A DNA stretch of 20,937 bases. It comes from DATKKX01 sp035542775. GTDB taxonomy: Bacteria; Planctomycetota; Phycisphaerae; UBA1845; UTPLA1. Location: NCBI GenBank assembly GCA_035542775.1, contig DATKKX010000354.1:1-20937 (forward strand), written 5' to 3'. A program made the position numbers and the translations under genes. Each line of letters opens with the position of its first letter. The stretch's first letter is position 1. A model generated the notes under the pieces. The model did no database searches. It was given only the letters and a program-made list of their open reading frames with translations, and had not been told where the DNA came from. Below, piece after piece: positions 8,094 through 16,625 of the stretch.

Positions 8094-11000
8094 ATGAATC
8101 TGCAAAGATCTTTGCTCGGCGTGACCCTGGGAATAGTGGCCTTCACGTGGGGAATTGAACAGAGCCTCGCCCAACCGGTAGCGGCGAACCCATCGCCGCT
8201 CGGCGACGCGCCGGCAGCCTCGGCCCCGAGCACTCTACGTAGCATGACACCGGCCATGCGGGCGGCGGCGGCGGCTCGGGCCGCCGCAGCCCATGCCGGT
8301 CCGCTCGCCCAGTACCCACCGAGTGAAGCCGCAGGCACTATGACGCTGCTGACCGGACCGCGCGCCGCGCCCCCGCCCGGCGGAACGCCAAATTACTTCG
8401 GCCCCGAGGGCAACTGGGCATTTACGCCGGTCATACCGAAATTCGTCGACACTCTGCCCGGCCTGACGCCGGCTGGAGCCAACAACCTCGGACAGTACAT
8501 CCCCGTCGGCGTTGCGGATACGACGACGTTTGCGGGATCCGACTACTATGAGATCGCGGTCGTCGAGTACTCGCAGCAGATGCACTCCCAGCTTCCTCCC
8601 ACCAGACTGCGGGGCTACGTGCAGTTGGAGACGCCGGCGGTGATCGCGGCCATGCTGGCGGCCGGCAGTCCCAGCAAGCATATCGCCCTCACCTACCCCA
8701 ACGGCAACCCAATTTTGGACTTGGCTGGTCAACAGGTGTTTGCAGTCGATAACCCCCGTTATCTGGGGCCGCTGATCATTGCCCAGCGGGACTTCCCGGT
8801 GCGTGTCAAATTCACGAATTACCTTCCCATCGGCGCCGGCGGCGACCTCTTCATTCCCACGGACACCACCACCATGGGCGCGGGAATGGGTCCCGACGGA
8901 ATGAACATGTTCACCCAAAATCGTGCCACCCTCCACCTCCACGGAGGTGCCACCCCTTGGATCAGTGACGGCACTCCCCACCAATGGACTGTCCCGGCAA
9001 ACGAGACCACCCCATATCCCAAAGGCGTCGGCGTCCAGCCCGTGCCCGACATGTGGTATGACTCGGCTGCCTTCTATGCCGTGATCCCGGGCGTGTCACC
9101 GACTCCACCGAGCGCCACCGCGACGAATGATCCGGGGCCGGGCTCGTTGACCTTCTTTTACACGAACCAGCAGAGCGCCCGGCTGATGTTCTACCACGAC
9201 CACGCCTACGGCATCACTCGCCTGAATGTCTACGCCGGCGAGGCCGCGGGTTACCTGGTGCAAGACACCGCCGAAGCGAATCTCGTGGCCGCGGGCAACC
9301 TGCCTGCCGCCCAGATTCCGTTGGTCATTCAGGACAAGACCTTCGTCGACGCCGCTACAATCGACAGCACCGACCCCACATGGAACTGGGGCACCGCGCC
9401 GCCGACACGGAACACCGGTAATCTGTGGTTCCCCCACGTTTACATGCCCAATCAAAATCCCTCGGACATGTCGGGAGCCAACAATTTCGGCAGGTGGGAT
9501 TATGGTCCCTGGTTCTGGCCGCCATTGACGGCCGCCGCCGGTCTGGTCCACGGTGAGATCCCAAGCCCCGGGCCAGGTCTGCCGGCCACGCCCGGCATCC
9601 CCAACCCCACCATGGTGCCCGAAGGTTTCATGGACACCCCGATTGTCAACGGCGCCGCCTACCCCCATGTACCGGTGCTGCGCCAAGCCTACCGGCTCCG
9701 AATCCTGAACGCCTGCAACGACCGTTTTCTCAACCTGCAACTGTACTACGCTGATCCGCTGAGCGTCGTTGTTACGGCCGGCGGCAGTGGTTACACGACT
9801 CCTCCGACCGTCACGTTCACGGGTGGCGGCGCTTCGACGCAGGGTACCGCGACGGCGACAATCACCAACATCGTGAACAGTCTCCTGCTCACGAACCCTG
9901 GTGTCGGCTACACTTCCGCTCCCACGGTGCGGTTCACCGGCGGCGGCGGCACAGGCGCCGCGGCCACGGCCGCTATCACCAGCGGTGTCGTGACCGGGCT
10001 CGTGCTCACGAGCGGGGGCGAGGGTTACACTTCCGCGCCTACCGTCACCTTCATAGGAGGTGGTGCCACGACCCCGGCTACGGCCACGGCAACGATCACG
10101 GGCGTCGTCAACGGAATCACGGTGACCAGCGCAGGCGGAGGCTACACCTCCGCTCCCACAGTCACAATTACAGGCGGAGGCGGCACCGGCGCCACCGCTA
10201 TGGCCGCCATCGACACGGAAGTGCGGATGATCCCCGCCGTCGCCGGCCCGACCATTCCGCCGTATTACCCGACCATGGACGGACGGGCCGGGGGCGTGCC
10301 GGATCCGACGATGTCGGGCCCGACGATGATCCAGTACGGCACCGAGGGCGGCTTCTTGACGTCACCGGTGGTGCTCAACAACGTACCCATCGGCTACGAC
10401 TACAACCGCAGAAGCATCACCGTCCTGAACGTTCTGGAACACACCCTCTTCCTGGGACCGGCCGAGCGGGCTGATGTCATCGTGGACTTCTCGCAGGTCC
10501 CATCCACGGTGTCCAACGTCATTCTCTACAACGATTCACCCGCGCCGGTCCCGGCGTTTGATCCTCGCTTCGACTACTACACGGGCGACCCGGATCAATC
10601 CGCGACGGGCAACAACACCGGCGGCGCCCCCTCGACTCTGCCGGGCTTCGGCCCCAACACTCGCACGATCCTGCGTTTCGGCCTGGCCTCGGGAACGCCC
10701 GCGCCGGCTTTCGATCTGGCAGCATTGCAGGCGGCATGGCCGGCGGCCTATACCGCGTCCTTGCAGCCCGCCTCTATCGTGCCGTCAACGGCCTTCGGCG
10801 ACGCCACCGATGTGTACTCGACGATCCAGGCCACGTCCCTGGACTTCACCGGCAAGCAGGGAATGCTCGCCGCCGTGACCGTGACCAACGGAGGCGCCGG
10901 TTACTCCGCCACTCCAAGCATTACGTTTAACGGCGGAGGCGGCACTGGCGCGGCCGCCACGGCGACAGTGACCGCCGGGGTCATCACCCAGATCTCGCTC

Positions 11001-12923
11001 ACCAATGCGGGTCTGAATTACACCAGCCCTCCCACAGTCGTCATCAACGATGCCACAGGCACGGGAGCGTCCGCAGTGGCCAGCCTCGGCATGCCCATGC
11101 TGCCGAAGGCCATCCAGGAGCTTTTCGAGCTCAATTACGGGCGAATGAATGCCACGTTGGGAGTGGAGCTACCCTTCACCAACTTCACCATCCAGACAAC
11201 GATCCCCCTGGGCTACGTCGATCCCGCCACGGAGCTGCTCCAGGATGGCGTGCCCCAGGTCTGGAAAATCACCCACAACGGCGTGGACACCCATGCCATC
11301 CACTTCCACCTGTTCAACGTGCAGTTGATCAACCGGGTCGGGTGGGACGGCATGATCAAACCGCCCGAGGCCAATGAGCTGGGATGGAAGGAAACCGTCA
11401 GGATGAACCCGCTGGAAGATGCGATCGTGGCGCTGATGCCGATCGCGCCGGTGGTTCCCTTCCCGGTTCCCGAAAGCACCCGGCCCCTGGATGTGACCGC
11501 GCCGGTGAATTCCACGATCCGGGTCACGAGCCCGGTCGACGGGAACTTCATCAACGTCGTCAACGCGTTGACGAACTTCGGCTGGGAGTATGTGTGGCAC
11601 TGCCACCTGCTGGGCCACGAAGAGAACGACATGATGCGCCCAATGGTGCTCAGCGGAGTCGTGACACCCCAGGTGGCACCCGCGGAGCCTTCCGGCCTGG
11701 GGGCCATCGCGAGCGCTCCCCAGCAGATTGACCTCGCCTGGGCGGACAACTCGACCAACGAGTGGGGCTTCCGGATCGAAAGGGCCGACCCTATCGTCGG
11801 CGGCGGAACCGGACCATTTGCCCCAGTGCAGACGGTGGCCGCCAACACCACGGCATGGAGTGACACCACGGTTTCGTCCGCGGCCACCTACTCCTATCAG
11901 GTGATCGCCTTCAACGCCTCGGGCGATTCCGCTCCTTCGAACACCGCGACCGCCACCACGCCGAACGGGCCTCCGGGGGCGCCGTCAAACCTGACCGCCA
12001 CGGACCTGGGACCCAATGGGGTGAACCTTGCCTGGACGCTGCATTCGACGAATGAAACGGCTATCCAGGTCGAACGGGCCATCGGAGCCGGCGCTTTCTC
12101 CGCACTCGGAAGCGCTCTGCCGCCGGGGACTACGACCTACAGCGACACGACGGTCGTGCCCAACACCTCTTACAGCTATCGTGTGTCGGCCTCCAACGCC
12201 CTGGGCAGTTCCCTGCCGTCCAACGTGGCGACGGTGCTCACGCCCGTGACACCGCTCCTGTCCGCCAGCGTCACCGCAACGCCGGGCAGCGGCCACACGC
12301 CGGTGCAGGTCGTGCTGCTGGCCAACGCCACGGGCGGCTCGGGGACTTATTCGTACGCTTGGTCGTCCAACCCGCCGGTAACCTTCTCCGCTCCCAACGC
12401 GGTCAGCACCTTCGCGACGCTGACCGTCCCTGCGACCTATACATTCACTCTGACCGTCAACGACGGCTCAAGCACGGTCAGCGGCGTCGCCACAGTGACC
12501 GCCTTTCCGCCCCTGGCGGTCACCGTTTCAGCCACTCCGTCGAGCGGGCAGGCACCGTTGACCGTCTCGCTGGCGGCGACGGCGGTCGGTGGCTCGGGCA
12601 CGTACTCTTATGCGTGGTCATCGAGCCCACCGGCGACCTTCTCCGCCCCGACCGCGGCGAACACGACGGTAACCATGGCCAGTGCGGGGGACTACACCAT
12701 CAGTTGGGCGGTGAGCGACGTCTCGACCGCGGCGACCGGCACGACCCTGGTGACGGTCACGCCGACCCCATCTGCGGCTCCATCGCCGGGAGGGTCACCG
12801 CCGCCCGCGACACCGACCCCGACCCCTGCGCCGTTGTGCGGCTTGGGCTTCTCCGAAACCATGCTGGTGTGCTTGACGGGCTTGATGTTCCTGCGCTTCA
12901 CGCGCCGGCGCAGACCCGGTTGA
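8094..12923 (+). CDS. Giant secreted multicopper oxidase with repeat insertions, FN3/PKD domains and C-terminal anchor
   Basis: 1609 aa. The ATG at 8094 follows GAGGAG by 6 nt and begins a Sec signal ending near SLAQP. All four copper motifs are present: HLHG (His281, His283), HDHA (His368, His370), HAIHFH (His1067, 1070, 1072) and HCHLLGHEENDM (His1169, Cys1170, His1171, His1175, axial Met1180). The surrounding text (QQSARLMFYHDHAYGITRLN; ELFELNYGRMNATLG) resembles OmpB-like secreted multicopper proteins of Geobacter and relatives, linked to metal-oxide redox. Two blocks of about 39-aa glycine-rich repeats interrupt the core at residues 558-706 and 927-999. Two FN3 domains (about 1196-1290 and 1292-1385), two PKD domains (about 1388-1470 and 1472-1556), a Pro/Thr linker and a tail with Cys, hydrophobic segment and RRRR follow. 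Likely cell-surface; substrate (organic, Mn, Fe or Cu) unknown. Confidence 0.92.
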   Translation: MNLQRSLLGVTLGIVAFTWGIEQSLAQPVAANPSPLGDAPAASAPSTLRSMTPAMRAAAAARAAAAHAGPLAQYPPSEAAGTMTLLTGPRAAPPPGGTPNYFGPEGNWAFTPVIPKFVDTLPGLTPAGANNLGQYIPVGVADTTTFAGSDYYEIAVVEYSQQMHSQLPPTRLRGYVQLETPAVIAAMLAAGSPSKHIALTYPNGNPILDLAGQQVFAVDNPRYLGPLIIAQRDFPVRVKFTNYLPIGAGGDLFIPTDTTTMGAGMGPDGMNMFTQNRATLHLHGGATPWISDGTPHQWTVPANETTPYPKGVGVQPVPDMWYDSAAFYAVIPGVSPTPPSATATNDPGPGSLTFFYTNQQSARLMFYHDHAYGITRLNVYAGEAAGYLVQDTAEANLVAAGNLPAAQIPLVIQDKTFVDAATIDSTDPTWNWGTAPPTRNTGNLWFPHVYMPNQNPSDMSGANNFGRWDYGPWFWPPLTAAAGLVHGEIPSPGPGLPATPGIPNPTMVPEGFMDTPIVNGAAYPHVPVLRQAYRLRILNACNDRFLNLQLYYADPLSVVVTAGGSGYTTPPTVTFTGGGASTQGTATATITNIVNSLLLTNPGVGYTSAPTVRFTGGGGTGAAATAAITSGVVTGLVLTSGGEGYTSAPTVTFIGGGATTPATATATITGVVNGITVTSAGGGYTSAPTVTITGGGGTGATAMAAIDTEVRMIPAVAGPTIPPYYPTMDGRAGGVPDPTMSGPTMIQYGTEGGFLTSPVVLNNVPIGYDYNRRSITVLNVLEHTLFLGPAERADVIVDFSQVPSTVSNVILYNDSPAPVPAFDPRFDYYTGDPDQSATGNNTGGAPSTLPGFGPNTRTILRFGLASGTPAPAFDLAALQAAWPAAYTASLQPASIVPSTAFGDATDVYSTIQATSLDFTGKQGMLAAVTVTNGGAGYSATPSITFNGGGGTGAAATATVTAGVITQISLTNAGLNYTSPPTVVINDATGTGASAVASLGMPMLPKAIQELFELNYGRMNATLGVELPFTNFTIQTTIPLGYVDPATELLQDGVPQVWKITHNGVDTHAIHFHLFNVQLINRVGWDGMIKPPEANELGWKETVRMNPLEDAIVALMPIAPVVPFPVPESTRPLDVTAPVNSTIRVTSPVDGNFINVVNALTNFGWEYVWHCHLLGHEENDMMRPMVLSGVVTPQVAPAEPSGLGAIASAPQQIDLAWADNSTNEWGFRIERADPIVGGGTGPFAPVQTVAANTTAWSDTTVSSAATYSYQVIAFNASGDSAPSNTATATTPNGPPGAPSNLTATDLGPNGVNLAWTLHSTNETAIQVERAIGAGAFSALGSALPPGTTTYSDTTVVPNTSYSYRVSASNALGSSLPSNVATVLTPVTPLLSASVTATPGSGHTPVQVVLLANATGGSGTYSYAWSSNPPVTFSAPNAVSTFATLTVPATYTFTLTVNDGSSTVSGVATVTAFPPLAVTVSATPSSGQAPLTVSLAATAVGGSGTYSYAWSSSPPATFSAPTAANTTVTMASAGDYTISWAVSDVSTAATGTTLVTVTPTPSAAPSPGGSPPPATPTPTPAPLCGLGFSETMLVCLTGLMFLRFTRRRRPG
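9765..10211 (+). repeat. Four tandem GxGYTSAPTVT-type coding repeats
   Basis: Units start at 9765, 9879, 9996 and 10113, each 38-39 codons except a shorter last one. Consensus: a beta strand ending in T, then GGxGYTSAPTVTxTGGGGTGA, then A/T-rich strand residues ending near ITxGVVN. The block sits between NLQLYYADP and DTEVRMIPAV, which I would expect to be contiguous in related oxidases. The repeat type is common in bacterial surface proteins as a beta-rich filler. Confidence 0.85.
10872..11090 (+). repeat. Two further GxGYT-type coding repeats in the oxidase linker
   Basis: Units at 10872-10988 (VTNGGAGYSATPSITFNGG) and 10989-11090 (LTNAGLNYTSPPTVVIN), the same family as the block at 9765-10211. 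They lie between TIQATSLDFTGKQG and MPMLPKAIQELFELNYG, i.e. just before the third cupredoxin domain that carries HAIHFH. Confidence 0.8.
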
Positions 12924-12952
12924 TTAATGGAAAACTTGCTTCCACCCACTGA

Positions 12953-12989
12953 GCGGGCGAGCATCGCGCACGGCGCGATGCTCGTCCGC
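12953..12989 (+). terminator. 17-bp hairpin after the multicopper oxidase gene
   Basis: Arms 12953-12969 (GCGGGCGAGCATCGCGC) and 12973-12989 pair at every position, with one G-U, around a 3-nt loop. It begins 30 nt after the oxidase stop. No T-run follows, so classic factor-independent termination is not assured; it could stabilise the 3' end of the long mRNA or separate it from the aldo/keto reductase 72 nt downstream. Confidence 0.6.
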
Positions 12990-13060
12990 GACCGGAACAC
13001 GTTCAGCGCCGCACGTCGCCGTGTGGCAGGCGAGGCCATTCACAGAATCCGAGGTGCACA

Positions 13061-14053
13061 ATGGAACATCGCAAGTTGGGCGAAAGCGATCTTGAATTGC
13101 CGGTCGTCACCTTTGGGGCCTGGGCGATCGGCGGACTTTTCTGGGGCGGCAGCGACGATAAGGACGCCATTCGGGCCATGCAGACCGCCTTCGACCTCGG
13201 CATCGACGCGATCGATACTGCCCCGATATACGGCTGCGGCCACAGCGAGACCCTGGTCGGCCAGGCCCTCAAGGGCCGACGCGACACGATCAAGATCCTC
13301 ACCAAGTGCGGCTTGCGTTGGGACGACAAGGCGGGCGAGTCCTTCTTCACGATCAAGGCCCCCGGCGGTGCCAATGTGTCCGTGTACAAGAACGTGAAGG
13401 CGGCGTCGATCCAGCATGAATGCGAACAGAGCCTGCGGCGTCTGGGCGTCGAAACCATTGATCTCTATCAGGTGCATTGGCTCAGCGCCAGCGCTACGGC
13501 CGAGGAGACCATGGGCATGCTGGTCAGGCTGAAGGAACAGGGCAAGATCCGGCAGATCGGCGTCTGCAACTACGACGCCCGGCAATTGTCGGATGCAGTC
13601 CGCTTCGCTCCGGTCGTATCCGATCAGATCAAGTACAACCTGTTGGAGCGCGACATCGAGACGGATCCGCTCCCATACTGCCGAAAGCACAACATGGGCA
13701 TTCTCTGCTACAGCCCCATGGCCATGGGCCTTCTGTCCGGCCATGTCACCATGAACCGGCAGTTCCCCGCAACCGATGTGCGCAGCACGGAGCCGTGGTT
13801 CCAGCCGGCCAATCGGCGCCGCGTGCTGGCCGCCCTGGAGAAGATCCAGCCTGTTGCCGACGCTCATCAGGCCACGCTGGCCCAGCTCTCCGTCGCTTGG
13901 GTCCTGGCCCGCCAACCCGTTACCACCGCCTTGGTCGGTGCTCGAACGCCCGAGCAGGTCAAGGAGAACGCCGGCGCCGCCCGGATCAAGCTCAGCGAGG
14001 ACGAGCTGAGCACCGTCCGCCGCGCTTTCGAGGAACTGAAGGTGCCGGGATAA
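13061..14053 (+). CDS. Aldo/keto reductase, cytosolic
   Basis: 330 aa, full length for the family. The ATG at 13061 follows GAGGTG by 5 nt. The protein begins MEHRKLGESDLELPVVTFGA, typical of NADP-dependent aldo/keto reductases. The catalytic tetrad is visible as Asp52 and Tyr57 (IDTAPIYG), Lys82 (LTKCG) and His139 (YQVHW). The C-terminal part carries the cofactor-site pattern ALVGARTPEQVKENAGA. There is no signal peptide. The substrate cannot be read from sequence; the closest general group is the stress-type reductases acting on aldehydes or methylglyoxal. It sits 137 bp after the oxidase and 81 bp before a second, exported aldo/keto reductase, with a hairpin in each gap, so co-transcription is uncertain. 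Confidence 0.93.
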   Translation: MEHRKLGESDLELPVVTFGAWAIGGLFWGGSDDKDAIRAMQTAFDLGIDAIDTAPIYGCGHSETLVGQALKGRRDTIKILTKCGLRWDDKAGESFFTIKAPGGANVSVYKNVKAASIQHECEQSLRRLGVETIDLYQVHWLSASATAEETMGMLVRLKEQGKIRQIGVCNYDARQLSDAVRFAPVVSDQIKYNLLERDIETDPLPYCRKHNMGILCYSPMAMGLLSGHVTMNRQFPATDVRSTEPWFQPANRRRVLAALEKIQPVADAHQATLAQLSVAWVLARQPVTTALVGARTPEQVKENAGAARIKLSEDELSTVRRAFEELKVPG

Positions 14054-14060
14054 CAAGAAG

Positions 14061-14089
14061 GTGCCGGGGAGATTCTCGTAGCCCGGCAC
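14061..14089 (+). terminator. Hairpin between the two aldo/keto reductase genes
   Basis: GTGCCGGG (14061-14068) pairs exactly with CCCGGCAC (14082-14089) around a 13-nt loop, 7 nt after the first reductase stop. ATTCT follows, so the T-run is weak. The left arm belongs to an 11-bp direct repeat (AAGGTGCCGGG at 14039-14049 and 14058-14068), so the last codons of the gene offer an alternative left arm. Confidence 0.5.
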
Positions 14090-14134
14090 ATTCTAACTGG
14101 CATGTGCTTCGCCCTGAATCAAAGGAGACGGTCC

Positions 14135-15202
14135 ATGGATCGGCGTGACTTCCTCAGGACGGCGACGGCGGCGGCAGGACTGACGGCATTTCCGGAGTTG
14201 CTCGGCAATGCTCCGGACGCCGCGCGAGCCCAATCCGGAAACCAAGCGCCGCCAGGCGCTGCCGATCAGCCGCCGGCCAAACCCGCTGAAACCCGTGTGG
14301 GCGATATGCTCGTTCGCTCCCTCGGTCGGACCGGGGAACGTGTGTCCGCCATCGGCCTCGGCGGCTACCACATCGGCACCCAGAAAGACGAAAGCGACAG
14401 CATCAGGATCATCCGTACCGCAATCGATCGCGGTATCACCTTCATGGACAACTGCTGGGACTACCACAACGGCGGCAGTGAGGAGCGCATGGGCAAGGCC
14501 CTCCGCGACGGCTATCGCGCCAAAGTTCTCCTGATGACAAAAATCGACGGCCGCACCAAGGACGCCGCCGCGAAGCAGATCGACGATTGCCTCCGCCGCC
14601 TGCAGACCGACCACATCGACCTCCTGCAGCACCACGAAATCATCCGCCTGGACGACCCCGATCGCATCTTTGCGGAAGGCGGCGCTCAGGAAGCCATGGT
14701 TGCCGCCCAAAAGGCCGGCAAGATCCGTTACGTCGGCTTCACCGGCCACAAGGACCCGCTGGTCCACCTTCGCATGTTGGACGTCGCCGACCAGCGCGGA
14801 TTCCGCTTCGATGCCGCGCAGATGCCGCTGAACGTGATGGACGCCCACTTCCGCAGCTTCGGCCATCAGGTTGTGCCAAGACTGGTCAAGGACGGCATCG
14901 CCGTGCTGGGCATGAAATCAATGGGCAGCGGCCTCCTGCTGGAAAGCAAGACCGTCAAGCCGACAGAGTGTCTGCAGTACGCCCTCTCCCTCCCGACCTC
15001 CGTCGTAATCACCGGAATCGACAGTCTCGACATCCTCGACCAGGCCCTCGGCGTGGTCAAAGACTTCAAGCCGCTCAGCCCCGCGGAAACGACAGCCCTC
15101 CTCGACCGCACCACCCAGGCCGCCGCCACGGGCAAATATGAATCGTTCAAGACCTCCGACCGCTTTGACGGCACGGCCCGCCACCCCGAATGGCTGGGCT
15201 AG
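14135..15202 (+). CDS. Tat-exported aldo/keto reductase family protein
   Basis: 355 aa. The ATG at 14135 was chosen over the frame opening at 14102 because AAAGGAG lies 8 nt upstream and because it starts a textbook Tat signal, MDRRDFLRTATAAAGLTAF, followed by a Pro/Ala-rich spacer to about residue 55. The reductase domain then begins LVRSLGRTGERVSAIGLGGY. The tetrad is conserved: Asp105 and Tyr110 (FMDNCWDYH), Lys136 (LLMTKIDG) and His167 (DLLQHHE). The C-terminus ends HPEWLG. Tat export fits an enzyme that folds around its nicotinamide cofactor in the cytoplasm before translocation. Periplasmic substrate unknown. It forms a same-direction pair with the cytosolic reductase upstream. Confidence 0.92.
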   Translation: MDRRDFLRTATAAAGLTAFPELLGNAPDAARAQSGNQAPPGAADQPPAKPAETRVGDMLVRSLGRTGERVSAIGLGGYHIGTQKDESDSIRIIRTAIDRGITFMDNCWDYHNGGSEERMGKALRDGYRAKVLLMTKIDGRTKDAAAKQIDDCLRRLQTDHIDLLQHHEIIRLDDPDRIFAEGGAQEAMVAAQKAGKIRYVGFTGHKDPLVHLRMLDVADQRGFRFDAAQMPLNVMDAHFRSFGHQVVPRLVKDGIAVLGMKSMGSGLLLESKTVKPTECLQYALSLPTSVVITGIDSLDILDQALGVVKDFKPLSPAETTALLDRTTQAAATGKYESFKTSDRFDGTARHPEWLG

Positions 15203-15205
15203 AGC

Positions 15206-15261
15206 AAAAAAGGAGTCAGGAAGATTCTTGCGACGCCGTGAAATCCTCCGGACACCTTTTT
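15206..15261. terminator. Possible bidirectional terminator between convergent genes
   Basis: AAAAAGGAGTC after the exported reductase stop pairs imperfectly with GACACCTTTTT at 15251-15261, with inner AGGA/TCCT support. A-run and T-run flank the stem, so it could terminate both the plus-strand reductase and the minus-strand flavoprotein. The loop is long and the pairing imperfect. Confidence 0.4.
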
Positions 15262-15791
15262 CACGTTTTTCCACGGTACTCGGCCGTGCCTGATGCCGCC
15301 AGGACCTCGCCGAAGTACATGCGGTGATAGTCGCCCTGGTAGTTCGGGGCAATGAAGTCCGCGAGGAAGTGTGCCGGCTCCAGGTCGTCGAAGTAGGTCT
15401 TGCGGCACTCCAGGATCAGCTCGGCCTCGGCGAAACCGGGGCAGGGTATGTGACTGAGGGCGATCGGCGTCAGGCCGCAGTCTCGCATCTTGTGAGTGTC
15501 GCGCCCCGACATCGTGCCCAGCATGTCCAGTGCCGAACGATGCTCCTCGCCGAATGCACAGATGCTGAAGGTGTCGTAGCGCTCCAGGAACTCCCGCGTA
15601 TAGCGCTGCGGCCGGGCCACCACGATGGCCAGCGGCCGGTGCCAGATAACGCCCAGGGCTCCCCACGAAATCGTCATGCTGTTGAACCCGCCCGGACGAT
15701 TCTCGCCTGCGGTGAGCAGGAACCATCCAGGCTCCCAGGCGCCGAAGGAAAGCAGCCGCATTTCGGTCAGGGGAATTTTTTCTCGCTTCAT
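15261..15791 (-). CDS. Flavin reductase-like FMN-binding split-barrel protein
   Basis: 176 aa. I preferred the ATG at 15791 because GAGG lies about 8 nt upstream; the ATG at 15797 would leave only 2 nt of spacing. The sequence matches the flavin-reductase-like domain. An N-terminal strand ends in WFLLTAGE, followed by GGFNSMTISWGALGV (flavin phosphate region), HRPLAIVVARPQRYT, and a later DTHKM segment. The length is usual for the single-domain family, whose members bind FMN and reduce it with NAD(P)H or act as small oxidoreductases. No signal peptide. It converges on the Tat-exported reductase with a 58-bp gap. The specific partner is unknown. Confidence 0.88.
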   Translation of the reverse strand: MKREKIPLTEMRLLSFGAWEPGWFLLTAGENRPGGFNSMTISWGALGVIWHRPLAIVVARPQRYTREFLERYDTFSICAFGEEHRSALDMLGTMSGRDTHKMRDCGLTPIALSHIPCPGFAEAELILECRKTYFDDLEPAHFLADFIAPNYQGDYHRMYFGEVLAASGTAEYRGKT

Positions 15792-16052
15792 GCTCATATC
15801 CTCAGCATCGAGTTCGGCAGGCTAATCCCGTCGCCGGCCCGCATGGCATCTTAGCCGATCTCCGCCAACGGCTCGACGGGCTCCACGCAAACCCGAGTGG
15901 ACAGCCGTCGAATTTCAAATACGATAACAGATGACAGGGCTTGATTCACCGTCGCTCACCGGCCTCCTCTCGCCGCCTGCACTCGTCGCCCGGGCCGCAA
16001 TGGCGCAATCATGCCTGAACAATGCCGACAACGCTGACAGGAGACCCATGCA

Positions 16053-16583
16053 ATGACGCTCCGCCCTCATACCTCCGCGCGGTTCTTGCCGCTGGTCCTC
16101 TTGCTCTTTGGCGCGGCGCTGCTCGCGGGATGCGCCGAAGCCGAGCCGGAAGCCATCTCCTGGTACTACGGACCGGGCATACGGTACAACGGCCTGGGAT
16201 CGACGTTTGCATGGTCTCCCCACGAGTCGGAACAGCGGCCCTACCACCACCACGGCAATCCGGAGTTCCAGAAACTGGTCCGCAACATGATTGAGAAGGC
16301 CCTCGAAGCCAAGGGCTTCCACCAGGCGGCGTCCGAGTCCGCCGACTTCTGGACTGACTACTGGATCGGCCGGCACGAGGTGGAGGACTCCATGGTCAAT
16401 CCGCACGGGGAGGTGTTCGAGGAGGGCACGCTGGTGCTGGATCTCGTCGCCCCCAAGAGCGGCCAGCTCATCTGGCGTGGCGTGGTGCAGGGCCGAGTCA
16501 ACGACAGCACTCCGCCGGAGGTTCGCGAGAAGCGTCTCGACGCGGCGATCCAGCAGTTGATGAAGGTATTCCCGCAGAAATAG
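16053..16583 (+). CDS. DUF4136-like lipoprotein
   Basis: 176 aa. The ATG at 16053 has AGGAG 9 nt upstream. The signal peptide ends in lipobox LLAGC with the lipidated Cys27, so the protein is membrane-anchored on the outer side of a membrane. The rest follows the DUF4136 pattern: an aromatic TFAW start, a helix with MIEKALEAKGFHQA, a strand ADFWTDYWIG, then GTLVLDLVAPKSGQLIWRGVVQG, and a C-terminal helix ending IQQLMKVFPQK. Molecular function of the family is unknown. It is convergent with the small lipoprotein gene at 16626, with 42 bp between stops and no clear terminator. Confidence 0.85.
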   Translation: MTLRPHTSARFLPLVLLLFGAALLAGCAEAEPEAISWYYGPGIRYNGLGSTFAWSPHESEQRPYHHHGNPEFQKLVRNMIEKALEAKGFHQAASESADFWTDYWIGRHEVEDSMVNPHGEVFEEGTLVLDLVAPKSGQLIWRGVVQGRVNDSTPPEVREKRLDAAIQQLMKVFPQK

Positions 16584-16625
16584 ACGACGCTGTCCGCCGC
16601 ACGAACCGTCCCGGAAGGCCGCCGC

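Noticed and set aside
9765..10211. Tandem repeats as a CRISPR or satellite
   Set aside because: The repeats keep the reading frame in multiples of three, vary mainly at the protein level and encode a known beta-repeat type.
13040..14089. A 349-codon minus-strand frame
   Set aside because: Shadow of the aldo/keto reductase; no domain and no ribosome binding site.
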